From positions 62,001 to 126,000 of the forward strand of contig JACDOF010000005.1 in NCBI GenBank assembly GCA_017656235.1: DNA of 64,000 nucleotides, written 5' to 3'. The translations under genes and the position numbers were made by a program. Positions within the stretch are counted from its first letter, which is position 1; every line of letters starts with the position of its first letter. This document shows positions 36,107 to 45,122 of the stretch, piece after piece. The notes under the pieces were generated by a model. It was given only the letters and a program-made list of their open reading frames with translations, had not been told where the DNA came from and searched no databases. This DNA comes from Brevibacillus sp. Its GTDB lineage: Bacteria > Bacillota > Bacilli > Brevibacillales > Brevibacillaceae.

Positions 36107-37756
36107 TTGAGCGAAGTTAAAATTTTTGCGTTGGGCGGTCTCGGAGAGATTGGAAAAAACATGTACTGCATTGAATATCTGGACGAGATCGTGGTGATTG
36201 ACTGCGGTGTCAAGTTTCCCGAGGATGAAATGTTTGGTGTTGATCTGGTGATTCCCGACATTACCTATCTGGAGGAAAACCAGGAAAAGATCAAGGGATT
36301 GTTTCTCACCCACGGACACGAAGACCATATCGGAGCGATTCCCTACGTTCTCAAGCAGATCAGGATGCCGATCTACGGCGGCCGCTTGACCTTGGGACTG
36401 GTCAAGGCCAAACTGGAGGAGCACCGGATGGTCAATGAGGTCGAACTGATTCCGGTGACAGACGATACGGTTGTACCCTTTCGCCATCTCTCCGTCTCGT
36501 TTTTCCGCACCAATCACAGCATTCCCGATTCGTTCGGCATTGCGGTGGAGACGCCCGAAGGAACGGTTGTACACACGGGAGACTTCAAGCTGGACATGAC
36601 CCCGGTCGGCCCGTCCACCGATTTTGCCAAGATGGCCAGGATCGGCAGAGGGGATGTGCTGGCGCTCTTGTCGGACAGTACCAACAGTGAACGGCCCGGC
36701 ATTACGATGTCGGAGCGGGCGGTCGGAGAAGGGATCAAGGATGTGATCGCCAAAGCGAAAGGCAGGATTATTCTGGCCACCTTCGCTTCCAATGTACACC
36801 GGCTGCAGCAGGTGGTGGAAGCAGCGGTGGAAGTCAACCGCAAAATAGCGGTGATAGGCCGCAGCATGGAAAAGGTGTTCATGATTGGGCAGGAGCTGGG
36901 CTACATTCAGGTGCCGGAGGGAATGCTGATCGACGTCAAGACGATCGACGAGTATCCGGACAACCAGATTCTGATCATCTGCACAGGCAGCCAGGGCGAG
37001 TCGATGGCGGCACTGACCCGAATCGCCTCCGGAGCACATCGCAGCGTGCAGATTTACCCGGATGATACCGTGATTATCTCGGCCTCGCCCATTCCCGGCA
37101 ACACCGTCAACGTCAGCCGGACGATTGACAAGCTGTTTCGCGCAGGGGCCAACGTCATCCACGGCTCGGTGTTTGACATCCACGCATCGGGGCACGGCAG
37201 CAGCGAAGAGCTGAAGCTGATGCTCAACTTTATCCGTCCTCGTTATTTCGTGCCCATCCACGGTGAATACCGGATGCTGAAGACGCACGCCAAGCTGGCT
37301 CAGCAGGTGGGAATGGAGGAGAAAAACATCTTTGTGATGGACAACGGCGACGTACTCGCCTGCACCCGTGAACAGGCGACATTGGGCAAAGTACCGGCTG
37401 GCGTGGTTCTGATCGACGGCAGCGGTATCGGCGACGTCGGCAATATCGTGCTGCGCGACCGCAAGCATCTGGCCGAAGACGGACTGATGGTAGTCGTGGT
37501 CAGCATCGACATGAAGAACTTCAAGATTCTCACCGGCCCCGACATCGTCAGCCGCGGCTTTGTCTACGTCCGCGGCTCGGAATCGCTGATTCAGGAAGCG
37601 ACCGTGCTGGTGAAGCAGCGGCTGACGGAGCTGCTCAACCGCAAGGTAAAAGAGTGGTCGGAGCTGAAGGCGCAAATCAATCAGGTCCTGAAGCCGTTCG
37701 TATTTGAAAAGACCGGGCGCAGCCCGATGATATTGACCATCCTGATGGAAGTGTAG
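36107..37756 (+). CDS. rnjA: Ribonuclease J1
   Basis: 549-residue metallo-beta-lactamase/beta-CASP nuclease with 5'-to-3' exonuclease and endonuclease activity, central to mRNA decay and rRNA maturation. The zinc motif is complete (LTHGHEDHIGAIP, about 65-77), as are HSIPDSFG, HTGDFKLD, SDSTNSERPG and the beta-CASP GSQGESMAAL and ASGHGSSEELK. RNase J2 usually has a degenerate HGHDEN motif, so J1 is preferred. TTG 36107 is used, with AGGAGGAG 6 bases upstream. In many relatives rpoY (ykzG) lies directly upstream; here a divergent pirin gene does. Confidence 0.95.
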   Translation: MSEVKIFALGGLGEIGKNMYCIEYLDEIVVIDCGVKFPEDEMFGVDLVIPDITYLEENQEKIKGLFLTHGHEDHIGAIPYVLKQIRMPIYGGRLTLGLVKAKLEEHRMVNEVELIPVTDDTVVPFRHLSVSFFRTNHSIPDSFGIAVETPEGTVVHTGDFKLDMTPVGPSTDFAKMARIGRGDVLALLSDSTNSERPGITMSERAVGEGIKDVIAKAKGRIILATFASNVHRLQQVVEAAVEVNRKIAVIGRSMEKVFMIGQELGYIQVPEGMLIDVKTIDEYPDNQILIICTGSQGESMAALTRIASGAHRSVQIYPDDTVIISASPIPGNTVNVSRTIDKLFRAGANVIHGSVFDIHASGHGSSEELKLMLNFIRPRYFVPIHGEYRMLKTHAKLAQQVGMEEKNIFVMDNGDVLACTREQATLGKVPAGVVLIDGSGIGDVGNIVLRDRKHLAEDGLMVVVVSIDMKNFKILTGPDIVSRGFVYVRGSESLIQEATVLVKQRLTELLNRKVKEWSELKAQINQVLKPFVFEKTGRSPMILTILMEV

Positions 37757-37844
37757 GAAGCGCGGGAGCATACCCAGCCATTCTCCATCCCGACGATTCG
37801 GGGTATAATAGAAAGCAGCTTACTCTGTTGAGGGGGTAATTCTC

Positions 37845-38279
37845 ATGATGTCTTATGAAGCGTACATGAATCAGGTAATTCAACCGATGCGTGACGAACT
37901 GACCCGGATCGGTTTTCAGGAACTGCGTACTCCGGAAGAAGTGGAGAAGGCGTTTGCCGAGGCAAAAGGGACCGCACTGGTCGTGGTCAACTCCGTTTGC
38001 GGCTGCGCGGCCGGTCTGGCGCGCCCTGCGGTAGCTCACTCGCTCCGCCACGACAAGAAGCCTGACCACCTGTTTACGGTATTTGCCGGACAGGACAAGG
38101 AGGCGACAGCCAAAGCGCGCGAATACTTCGAAGGCTATCCGCCGTCGTCTCCCTCGTTTGCCCTTTTGAAAGACGGCAAACTGGTAACCATGATCGAACG
38201 GCACCAGATCGAGAACAACGATCTGGAGACGATCTCCCGCCTGCTTACCTCGGCGTACGACAAATACTGCAGCCAGTGA
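37845..38279 (+). CDS. Bacilliredoxin (BrxA/BrxB, YphP/YqiW family)
   Basis: 144-residue thioredoxin-fold protein with the CGC active site in NSVCGCAAGLARP (about Cys 52 and Cys 54). It removes bacillithiol from oxidised proteins, implying that the organism makes bacillithiol. ATGATG at 37845 offers two adjacent starts behind GAGGGGG. A TATAAT at about 37804 suggests its own promoter. Confidence 0.92.
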   Translation: MMSYEAYMNQVIQPMRDELTRIGFQELRTPEEVEKAFAEAKGTALVVVNSVCGCAAGLARPAVAHSLRHDKKPDHLFTVFAGQDKEATAKAREYFEGYPPSSPSFALLKDGKLVTMIERHQIENNDLETISRLLTSAYDKYCSQ

Positions 38280-38294
38280 ATAGAGATGATCACA

Positions 38295-38330
38295 AAGGGA
38301 CGCGCATTACGAAGTGCGTCTCTTTTTCTT
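38295..38330 (+). terminator. Terminator after the bacilliredoxin gene
   Basis: AGGGACGCGCA (38296-38306) pairs with TGCGTCTCT (38314-38322) with a small bulge, followed by TTTTTCTTTT. Confidence 0.8.
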
Positions 38331-38459
38331 TTATCGGGTTAATACTGAGGGAGATCCTTTTTCTTTTTTCGTCGTTTGGGATACAATCACAAGGAAACGA
38401 TGAAACACATGATACCATGTTGTTCATTACCCCATGTTGATCGTGAAAGGATGGACCAC

Positions 38460-39338
38460 ATGCAAACCAGATCGTTTGGACGAGATCCGCATCAGGTATC
38501 GCTGCTCGGCTTTGGCGCACAGCGGATCGTGGATGAGCATGACTGTACGGAAGAACAGGCAATCGAGATTATTCGCAAGGCGGTAGAGTGGGGGATCAAT
38601 TATTTTGACACGGCTCCCAGTTACAGCGACGGACAGTCGGAGACCAGGGTTGGCCTTGGGCTGGAAGGGCTGCGGGACAAGGTCTGGATCGCCACCAAAA
38701 CGGGCGGGCGCACCCGCGATCTGGCCTGGCGCGATTTGGAAGGCAGCTTGAAACGCCTCAGGACGGAGTACATTGATGAGTGGCGTATCCACAACGTGAT
38801 GCAGCCGCACGACCTGGAAGCGATTTTTGCCAAGGGGGGTGCCCTGGAAGCGCTGCTGGAGGCGAGAGAGCAGGGGCTTGTCCGCAAACTGAGCATCAGC
38901 GGTCATACCGATCCCCGCCTGCTGGCCGAAGCGATTCGCCGCTTCCCGTTTGACAGTGCCCTGGTTGCGCTGTCAGCGCTGGATCATTTCATCTACAGCT
39001 TTGCCCACGATTTTGTCCCGCTGGCGGTACAAAAAGACGTGGCCGTCATTGGCATGAAAGTGATGGCCCTTGGCAAACTGGCTCCCTGGTACGAGCAGGC
39101 CCTGCGCTATACGTGGAGTCTTCCCGTGTCCACCGCCATTCTGGGAATCAGTACGATGAACGAACTGGAGGCCGATGTGAAGGCGGCGGAGCGGTTTCAG
39201 CCCATGGACGAGATCGAACGCCTGGCTTTTTTTCAAGAGATCATGCCGCTGGTACGCCCGGATGTACTGCGCTGGAAGGCGCGTGAGTGGATGTCGGGCG
39301 AGTGGTATCAACTGCCCAAGCTGGAGTTTTCTCCGTAG
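38460..39338 (+). CDS. Aldo/keto reductase
   Basis: 292-residue NADPH-dependent oxidoreductase of the AKR fold. Features are the catalytic Asp/Tyr region INYFDTAPSYSDGQSE (about 45-60), the lysine in IATKTGG (about 79) and the LSISGHTD segment. The cofactor loop near the C-terminus is short and closes with ILGISTMNELE. ATG 38460 lies 10 bases after AAAGGA; the in-frame ATG 38451 is too close to it. Substrate unknown; it resembles the uncharacterised ferredoxin-less reductases that act on small aldehydes. Confidence 0.85.
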   Translation: MQTRSFGRDPHQVSLLGFGAQRIVDEHDCTEEQAIEIIRKAVEWGINYFDTAPSYSDGQSETRVGLGLEGLRDKVWIATKTGGRTRDLAWRDLEGSLKRLRTEYIDEWRIHNVMQPHDLEAIFAKGGALEALLEAREQGLVRKLSISGHTDPRLLAEAIRRFPFDSALVALSALDHFIYSFAHDFVPLAVQKDVAVIGMKVMALGKLAPWYEQALRYTWSLPVSTAILGISTMNELEADVKAAERFQPMDEIERLAFFQEIMPLVRPDVLRWKAREWMSGEWYQLPKLEFSP

Positions 39339-39509
39339 CAAGCTCCTTGCGTTCTTCACTACGGCGGACTCGGGGGTATCTGAATGAGTTGTGAAAAAGA
39401 AACACCAATCCTTATTCCCATTCAACATTCTTATTCTTTGAAAACGAGATACAACAGCTTTACGGTCTTTTTACAAAAGAAATAGTGTCACTGCAGATGG
39501 GGGGCAATC

Positions 39510-39977
39510 ATGAAACTTGGGAATGTATGGTTGGCTATCGTCTGTATACTCTGCGTATTGACAGGGTGTGCAAACGATGATTGGAGTTATAGGTTTGAAG
39601 GAACAGGAGAACATTGGCGAGCAATCTTGGATATTGTTCCAGTTACAGAAGAAAGTAAGAGAGAGTTTCTGGGTGAAGTAGTTTATATTGGTTCGATAGA
39701 AAAGAGGAAGGACTTTGATGTTGAGTCGATAACTTACGATGCAGTAATTAATAATAGCAATCCGCGAGGAACAGAAAGGGAATTAGACTTTTCAAAAAAC
39801 AAAATAACAAGAATATTTGTCGACGTACCATCTACCGATACGGAAGCCGAAGCATTTAAAAAGGGCATGACCAAAGAGGAGCTGCAAGAGATTTTGTATA
39901 ACGTTTCCTTTACTATTTTGTGGAAAAATGATGCGGGTGAACACTCGGAAACGATCACCCTCGACGCATTGGAGTAA
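39510..39977 (+). CDS. Small AT-rich lipoprotein, unknown
   Basis: 155-residue predicted lipoprotein with signal peptide and lipobox VLTGC (Cys about 20). The mature part is charged and lacks motifs I know; beta-strand-like stretches (YRFEGTGEHWRAILDIVPV, FTILWKNDAGEHSETITLD) suggest a small immunoglobulin-like or FxLD-type extracellular fold, which is a guess. Codon choice is visibly more AT-rich than in all neighbours, a possible sign of transfer. GGGGGG lies upstream of the ATG. Confidence 0.75.
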   Translation: MKLGNVWLAIVCILCVLTGCANDDWSYRFEGTGEHWRAILDIVPVTEESKREFLGEVVYIGSIEKRKDFDVESITYDAVINNSNPRGTERELDFSKNKITRIFVDVPSTDTEAEAFKKGMTKEELQEILYNVSFTILWKNDAGEHSETITLDALE

Positions 39978-40025
39978 TGATGATTTTACTCTGTTTGTTT
40001 GCTCATGATTAGCAACTAACAGGTG

Positions 40026-40072
40026 AACAGGGCTGACAGCCATATGGCTGCTTGCGTCAGTCCTGTTTTTTA
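40026..40072 (+). terminator. Terminator after the AT-rich lipoprotein gene
   Basis: ACAGGGCTGAC (40028-40038) pairs with GTCAGTCCTGT (40056-40066), one G-T pair, with an inner AGCCATATGGCT hairpin, followed by six T residues. Confidence 0.82.
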
Positions 40073-40184
40073 ATGGCAAGAAAATCGTTCTATCGTCCCG
40101 GTTTTGTTTTAAAAAAACAGGGGTATTGGACATAATGCGATAATTTTTTAAAGAAAGACCGGACATGAAGGAGGCAAGGAAAAA

Positions 40185-41585
40185 ATGAAAAAAGTAGCGC
40201 TCAGTTTACTGGCCACGATGCTGGTGGTAGGAGCAAACGGGGCATTGGCTGATGCAGCTTCCGTTAGTGCAAAATATGATGTGAAAGTTGGGGCAAGTCT
40301 AAACGATACATCAGATGATGACCAGAGCGATGATGCTGGCGACGATTCAGATGATGAGGATCCAGATGAAGATGACGACGATGACGAAGATGAGGAAGAC
40401 GACGAAAACGAAGGCGATGATGATGACGAGGACGAAGGTAACGGGAAAGGAAAAGGCAAAGGCAAAGGAAAAGGGAAAGGCAAGGGAGGTAACGACAAGA
40501 CCGACGAAGACGAAGTTGACAGGGATGACGCTTCGGCTGGAGAAGATGAGGATGATGCCGATGGTGAGGATGGTGTAACAGGCGATGTACCGGATGGCGA
40601 TACGGATTCCGGGGAGGCAGAAGAAGATAAGCAAGACGGCAAGGGCAAAGGAAAAAAAGACGGCAAGAACACCGGATTGGCCAATGCGCTGGAGAGGGTA
40701 AAAGGAACACCTGCTGAGCAGGTGATCAAGTCTTTGCTGGAAGCCCGCACGGGGGCAGGCGAAGAGGAGACGCCCGAAGCTGGCGAAGGAGCGAATGGCG
40801 AAGACCAAACGCAGGACGGCCGGGCCGATGAGAGTGATGAGGCAGATGATCTGCTTGACGATCTGGAGCAGCAGTTGGACGAGCTGGATGGGCAGCTGGA
40901 CGAGGAGACATTTGCAGCAACCCTTGCTTCGCTGACTGCGGAGTTCGAGAAGGAACAGCAATGGGAGCTGGCGCTGAAATCGCAAAAGAAACTGATCGCC
41001 AAGCTCAAAAAGGACAAAGCAGCCTATCAACGGATCGGCGAACTGTATGAAAAGGCCGGAAAAAAAGGAATCAAGGCGTTTGTCAATGGGAAAGAGCCGG
41101 CATTTGATGTCGCTCCCGTGATTAAAGAAGGTCGGACACTGGTGCCGATTCGGGCCATTGCCGAAGCGCTGGAGGCAGAGGTAAGCTGGGATGCTGAGAC
41201 CAGGACCATTACGGTCGTCCGCGATGGCGTCACTGTCACGCTGCCAATCGGCAGTACGGAGGCTTTGGTGAATGGGCAGACGGTGAAACTGGATGTACCT
41301 GCATCCATCCACAATGGACGCACGGTTGTGCCGATCCGCTTTGTGGCCGAAGCGCTGCGGGCGGAAGTGGACTGGGTGGCGACCGGACAGGTGATTGTTA
41401 TCACCGATGGAGCGGAAGCCGAAACCTCTGCCGAAACCGGGGGAACGATCAATGCCGAAGCGGATGCGGCGGACAGCGCCGAAACGGAAGCGGCTGAGGA
41501 AAATGACACAGCGGCGGACACCGGCGAAGCGGGCAGCGGGGACGCATCTGCGACCGCCGATGGACAGGATGAAGCAGGCGAATAA
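40185..41585 (+). CDS. Secreted Asp/Glu-rich protein with copper amine oxidase-like stalk domain
   Basis: 466-residue exported protein: signal peptide with likely cleavage after ALADA (about 24). Residues about 42-86 are almost wholly Asp/Glu, then (Gly-Lys)x7 (about 87-100), a second acidic region to about 150, a Gly/Lys patch, and a helical acidic region (DDLLDDLEQQLDELDGQLDE). Residues about 295-405 form two copper amine oxidase N-terminal (stalk) repeats with VPIRAIAEALEAEVSW and VPIRFVAEALRAEVDW; the tail is Ala/Glu-rich. Stalk domains act as cell-surface spacers and have no oxidase activity. The block of about 40 acids could bind Ca2+ or other cations, and a Ca2+ pump gene follows. Role unknown. 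Confidence 0.85.
   Translation: MKKVALSLLATMLVVGANGALADAASVSAKYDVKVGASLNDTSDDDQSDDAGDDSDDEDPDEDDDDDEDEEDDENEGDDDDEDEGNGKGKGKGKGKGKGKGGNDKTDEDEVDRDDASAGEDEDDADGEDGVTGDVPDGDTDSGEAEEDKQDGKGKGKKDGKNTGLANALERVKGTPAEQVIKSLLEARTGAGEEETPEAGEGANGEDQTQDGRADESDEADDLLDDLEQQLDELDGQLDEETFAATLASLTAEFEKEQQWELALKSQKKLIAKLKKDKAAYQRIGELYEKAGKKGIKAFVNGKEPAFDVAPVIKEGRTLVPIRAIAEALEAEVSWDAETRTITVVRDGVTVTLPIGSTEALVNGQTVKLDVPASIHNGRTVVPIRFVAEALRAEVDWVATGQVIVITDGAEAETSAETGGTINAEADAADSAETEAAEENDTAADTGEAGSGDASATADGQDEAGE
40443..40484 (+). repeat. Hexanucleotide repeat coding for (Gly-Lys)7
   Basis: Seven in-frame GGN-AAR units encode seven Gly-Lys dipeptides. Third positions vary (GGG, GGA, GGC), so the unit is kept at protein level rather than by recent slippage. 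Confidence 0.9.
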
Positions 41586-41608
41586 GCAGGTGAATAGCTG
41601 ACTATGTG

Positions 41609-41648
41609 AGCGGTTGGCCAGGAGTACTCCTGACTGACCGCTGTTTTT
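41609..41648 (+). terminator. Terminator before the Ca2+-ATPase gene
   Basis: AGCGGT (41609-41614) pairs with ACCGCT (41637-41642), with an inner CAGGAG/CTCCTG stem, then GTTTTT. Confidence 0.85.
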
Positions 41649-41750
41649 ATGCTTTTGTTTCCGCTTGTCTACCGTTCCGCGGCATCTCTTCATAGCGCGA
41701 GGCTTGTCAGCATACACATGTTGGGAAGACATGCGATGGAGGAGATGGCT

Positions 41751-44603
41751 GTGACAGCGATTCCCAAGAGAAAATCCGTACTTGCAGAAACGAATCCTCC
41801 CCCACAGGGAAGGCGGACCAAACCGTGGCATCTGCTTGGGGCAGAAGATGTCGCTGCGGGTTTGGGCACTGATCTTGAGCGTGGACTGCCCAAGGCGGAG
41901 GCGCGGAGGCGGTTGAAGCTGTTTGGTCCCAACCAGTTGGCGGAGGCTCCCCAGCAGCCGCTGCTGCTCATGTTTTTCCGGCAGTTTCAGGACTTCATGG
42001 TCGGCATTCTGCTGGCTGCGACGGTCATCTCGTTTTTCCTGGGCGAGTATCTGGACGCAATTACCATCATCGCGATCATTATCCTCAACGGGGTGCTCGG
42101 GTTTATCCAGGAGGCACGGGCGGAACGTTCGCTTGCTGCACTCAAGGAACTGGCTTCACCGATGGCCAGGGTTATTCGGGACGGTGTACAGGAAATGGTC
42201 CCTGCTGCCCAGCTCGTGCCCGGTGATGTCGTGCTCTTGGAGGCAGGTGATCGGGTCCCGGCTGATTTGCGGATTACGGCTGCCAACCGACTGGAGGCGG
42301 AAGAGTCCGCGCTGACCGGAGAATCCGTACCGGTTGGGAAAACACCCCAAACGCTGCGGGCGAAGGGGCAGGGCGTGAGTGACATCCCCTTGGGCGACCG
42401 CAAAAACCTGGCCTTCATGGGCACGTCCATCGTCAGCGGAACAGGCAGGGGCATTGTCGTGATGACCGGCATGAATACCGAAATCGGCCGGATCGCACAC
42501 TTGATCAATGAAGCAGAGACGACCAAGACCCCGCTGCAGTCGCGTTTGGAGCAGATGGGCAGGATCCTGGTGGCAGTGGCGCTGCTGCTAACGTTGGTGG
42601 TGATCGCTGCCGGGGTCTGGCACGGACAGGACCTCTTGACGATGTTTCTCACCGGAGTCAGTCTTGCGGTAGCCGCCATACCGGAAGGGCTGCCGGCCAT
42701 CGTAACGATTGCTTTGGCTCTTGGCGTGCAGCGGATGGTGAAACGCAATGCGATCATGCGCAAGCTGCCGTCGGTGGAGACGTTGGGGTGCGCCACGGTC
42801 ATCTGTTCGGACAAGACCGGCACCCTCACCCAGAACAAGATGACCGTAACCAATCTTTGGCACAGTGGAAAGTCGTTTGTCGTGAGCGGCAGTGGGTATG
42901 AACCGAATGGTGACATTTCCCATCAGGGGAAGGCGGTCGAGATCAGAAGAGACGAGACAATGCGGCAACTGCTGCGTGTCGCGGAGCGCTGCAACAACGC
43001 CAGCCTTGTACAAGAGCAGCAGACAGAGCGAAAACGGCTGCGCTTGTCCACCCAGGCGGCAAATTGGAAAGTGCTCGGCGATCCTACGGAAGGGTCCCTG
43101 CTGGTGCTGGCCGCCAAAGGACGGCAGATGGCCGGCGGGGATGCGCTTTTCCCGCGGGGAGAGCGGGTAGACGAACTGCCGTTTGACTCTGAACGAAAGA
43201 TGATGTCCGTGGTGGAGCGGACAGCAGACGGCAGCCTGACACTGCTCACCAAGGGAGCGGTGGAGGCCCTGCTTCCTCGCTGCCGCCACATCCTTTGGCA
43301 GGGACAGGTGCAACCGCTGACCGATTCACTGCGCGAGCTTGTACTGAGCCAGACAGAAGTGATGGCCAACCAGGCGCTTCGCGTACTGGGATTTGCCTGC
43401 AAACCGCTGCCCCGGTATGTACGGGGTGAGGCGGCGTCACGTCTGGAGGCGGACCTTGTCTTCATCGGTTTGGCTGGCATGATTGATCCACCGCGGGAGG
43501 AAGTGGCGGAGGCAATCAGCATTTGTCGCAAGGCCGGCATCAAGACCGTGATGATTACGGGAGACCACAAGGTTACAGCAGAAGCCATCGCTCGCCGGAT
43601 CGGCCTTCTGCGCGGACGTGAGGAAGTGGTGGAAGGGCGGGATCTGAACGAATGGAGCGACGAAGAGCTGGTGGCGCGTGTTGAGCAGGTCGCCGTCTAC
43701 GCACGCGTGTCGCCGGAACACAAACTGCGGATTGTGCGTGCCTTGCAAACGCGCGGACATGTCGTGGCCATGACGGGTGACGGCGTAAACGACGCTCCGG
43801 CGATCAAGTCGGCCGACATTGGGGTAGCCATGGGCATAACCGGGACGGATGTGACCAAGGAGGCGGCCGACCTCATTTTGCGCGACGACAACTTTTCCAC
43901 AATTGTTGCCGCGGTGGAGGAAGGACGGAACATTTACGACAACATCCGCAAGTTTATCCGCTATCTCCTGGCGTCCAATGTCGGTGAGATTCTGGTCATG
44001 TTTTTTGCGATGCTGTTGGGACTGCCGCTGCCGCTGGTGCCGATTCAAATCCTGTGGGTCAACCTGGTAACCGATGGTCTGCCGGCTATGGCCCTTGGCG
44101 TAGACCCGGCGGAGAAAGATACGATGGACCAAAAGCCGCGCAGCAAGAACGAACAGATTTTTGCCCGCGGGTTGGGTTGGAAAATTGTCAGCCGGGGTGT
44201 CCTGATCGGACTGACCACGCTTGGGGCATTTTGGCTCACTCTGCGCGAGCAGCCCGACGACTTGGTTCACGCTCAAACTGTCGCTTTCGCCACGTTGGTA
44301 ATGGCCCAATTGATTCACGTGTTTGACTGCCGCAGCGAACACTCCGTTTTTCACCGCAATCCGCTGGAAAACAAGTATCTGGTGCTTTCCGTTCTGTCGT
44401 CGCTGCTGCTGGTGCTTTTCGTCATCTACATCGATTTCTTGCAGCCGATCTTCAAGACAACTGATTTGACACTGCGTGACTGGTCCCTGGTATTTGTCGC
44501 CGCGGGCATTCCCACTTTTGTCGCCGGCATTGGCGGTGTCCTGCGGGACAATGAGGCGGCAGGGGAACACAGAACCGCCCAGGGAAACTCCCGCCGACGC
44601 TGA
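41751..44603 (+). CDS. P-type Ca2+-transporting ATPase (PacL/YloB/SERCA-like)
   Basis: 950-residue P2A-type ATPase that exports Ca2+ (or Mn2+). It shows the N-terminal [17 protein letters not shown] actuator lead, TGES, membrane helix 4 with IPEGLPA (Ca2+ site), the phosphorylation site [23 protein letters not shown] for nucleotide binding, [21 protein letters not shown], and helix 6 [19 protein letters not shown] 41751 is preferred (GGAGGAG 6 bases upstream, 41738-41744); in-frame ATGs at 41731 and 41649 are alternatives that would lengthen the N-terminus by 7 or 34 residues. It follows the acidic stalk protein but has its own position after a terminator. Confidence 0.92.
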   Translation: MTAIPKRKSVLAETNPPPQGRRTKPWHLLGAEDVAAGLGTDLERGLPKAEARRRLKLFGPNQLAEAPQQPLLLMFFRQFQDFMVGILLAATVISFFLGEYLDAITIIAIIILNGVLGFIQEARAERSLAALKELASPMARVIRDGVQEMVPAAQLVPGDVVLLEAGDRVPADLRITAANRLEAEESALTGESVPVGKTPQTLRAKGQGVSDIPLGDRKNLAFMGTSIVSGTGRGIVVMTGMNTEIGRIAHLINEAETTKTPLQSRLEQMGRILVAVALLLTLVVIAAGVWHGQDLLTMFLTGVSLAVAAIPEGLPAIVTIALALGVQRMVKRNAIMRKLPSVETLGCATVICSDKTGTLTQNKMTVTNLWHSGKSFVVSGSGYEPNGDISHQGKAVEIRRDETMRQLLRVAERCNNASLVQEQQTERKRLRLSTQAANWKVLGDPTEGSLLVLAAKGRQMAGGDALFPRGERVDELPFDSERKMMSVVERTADGSLTLLTKGAVEALLPRCRHILWQGQVQPLTDSLRELVLSQTEVMANQALRVLGFACKPLPRYVRGEAASRLEADLVFIGLAGMIDPPREEVAEAISICRKAGIKTVMITGDHKVTAEAIARRIGLLRGREEVVEGRDLNEWSDEELVARVEQVAVYARVSPEHKLRIVRALQTRGHVVAMTGDGVNDAPAIKSADIGVAMGITGTDVTKEAADLILRDDNFSTIVAAVEEGRNIYDNIRKFIRYLLASNVGEILVMFFAMLLGLPLPLVPIQILWVNLVTDGLPAMALGVDPAEKDTMDQKPRSKNEQIFARGLGWKIVSRGVLIGLTTLGAFWLTLREQPDDLVHAQTVAFATLVMAQLIHVFDCRSEHSVFHRNPLENKYLVLSVLSSLLLVLFVIYIDFLQPIFKTTDLTLRDWSLVFVAAGIPTFVAGIGGVLRDNEAAGEHRTAQGNSRRR

Positions 44604-44733
44604 TTACAAGTGTGCCGGGAAAGGAATCGGAACAGTCCAAACACCGCTGCGGCCTGTTTTGCTGCCGTCCGTCGAAAAGTGGAGACTTTCCCCTCCCTCT
44701 CTTGCATAGGGTAGCACAAGGAGGGAGAACGAC

Positions 44734-44982
44734 ATGGAATTGCTCTGGTTCCTGGTTGTGCTGATCTGCTCCTACACTGCCTACCTGATCGAAAAGAGGC
44801 GGTGGACGACGCTGGTTCGCACAACTGACAGAGAGAGGTATCTGCAATGGCGTACCTATCTCGACCACCGCGGCATCCCGTACCGGGCCAAAGTGTACAC
44901 AACCGTCCAGGAAAATGAGATTGTGACCATCTACAAAATCAAAGTGCTCTCCAGGCAGGTTTCGCGGTTGAAAGCCCCGTAA
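44734..44982 (+). CDS. Small single-span membrane protein, unknown
   Basis: 82-residue protein with one N-terminal membrane helix (ELLWFLVVLICSYTAYLI) and a basic cytosolic tail with TDRERYLQWRTYLDHRGIPYRAKV. AAGGAGGGAG lies 8 bases before the ATG. No family recognised; the tail looks like a small alpha-beta unit. It stands alone between the Ca2+-ATPase gene and an LCP gene. Confidence 0.7.
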   Translation: MELLWFLVVLICSYTAYLIEKRRWTTLVRTTDRERYLQWRTYLDHRGIPYRAKVYTTVQENEIVTIYKIKVLSRQVSRLKAP

Positions 44983-44997
44983 GCAGGGGCTTTGTCC
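44971..44997 (+). terminator. Terminator overlapping the small membrane protein stop codon
   Basis: AAAGCCCC (44971-44978), loop GTAAGCA, GGGGCTTT (44986-44993), tail TGTCCTTGTT; the stop codon is in the loop. Confidence 0.7.
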
Positions 44998-45122
44998 TTG
45001 TTATCCAATTGGGGTAAAATGGTTGTGCCCACACAGGGAAAAAAACAAGTATACTAAGAAGAAGAGCAGGAAAATGACAAAAGTAGACAAAGAATGGCAA
45101 TGACAAACAAAGGTGGCGTTTT

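Noticed and set aside
36002-37771. 589-codon open frame on the minus strand
   Set aside because: Exact shadow of RNase J1, whose catalytic motifs are intact on the plus strand.
40309-40490. Tandem-looking DNA as a possible CRISPR or microsatellite array
   Set aside because: The periodicity is 3 and 6 bases and codes for Asp/Glu and Gly-Lys in frame; there are no spacers or palindromic repeats.
40347-41831. Long open frames opposite the acidic protein, including Ser-rich and His-rich translations
   Set aside because: They arise from the repetitive GAY/GAR codons of the acidic protein read in reverse.
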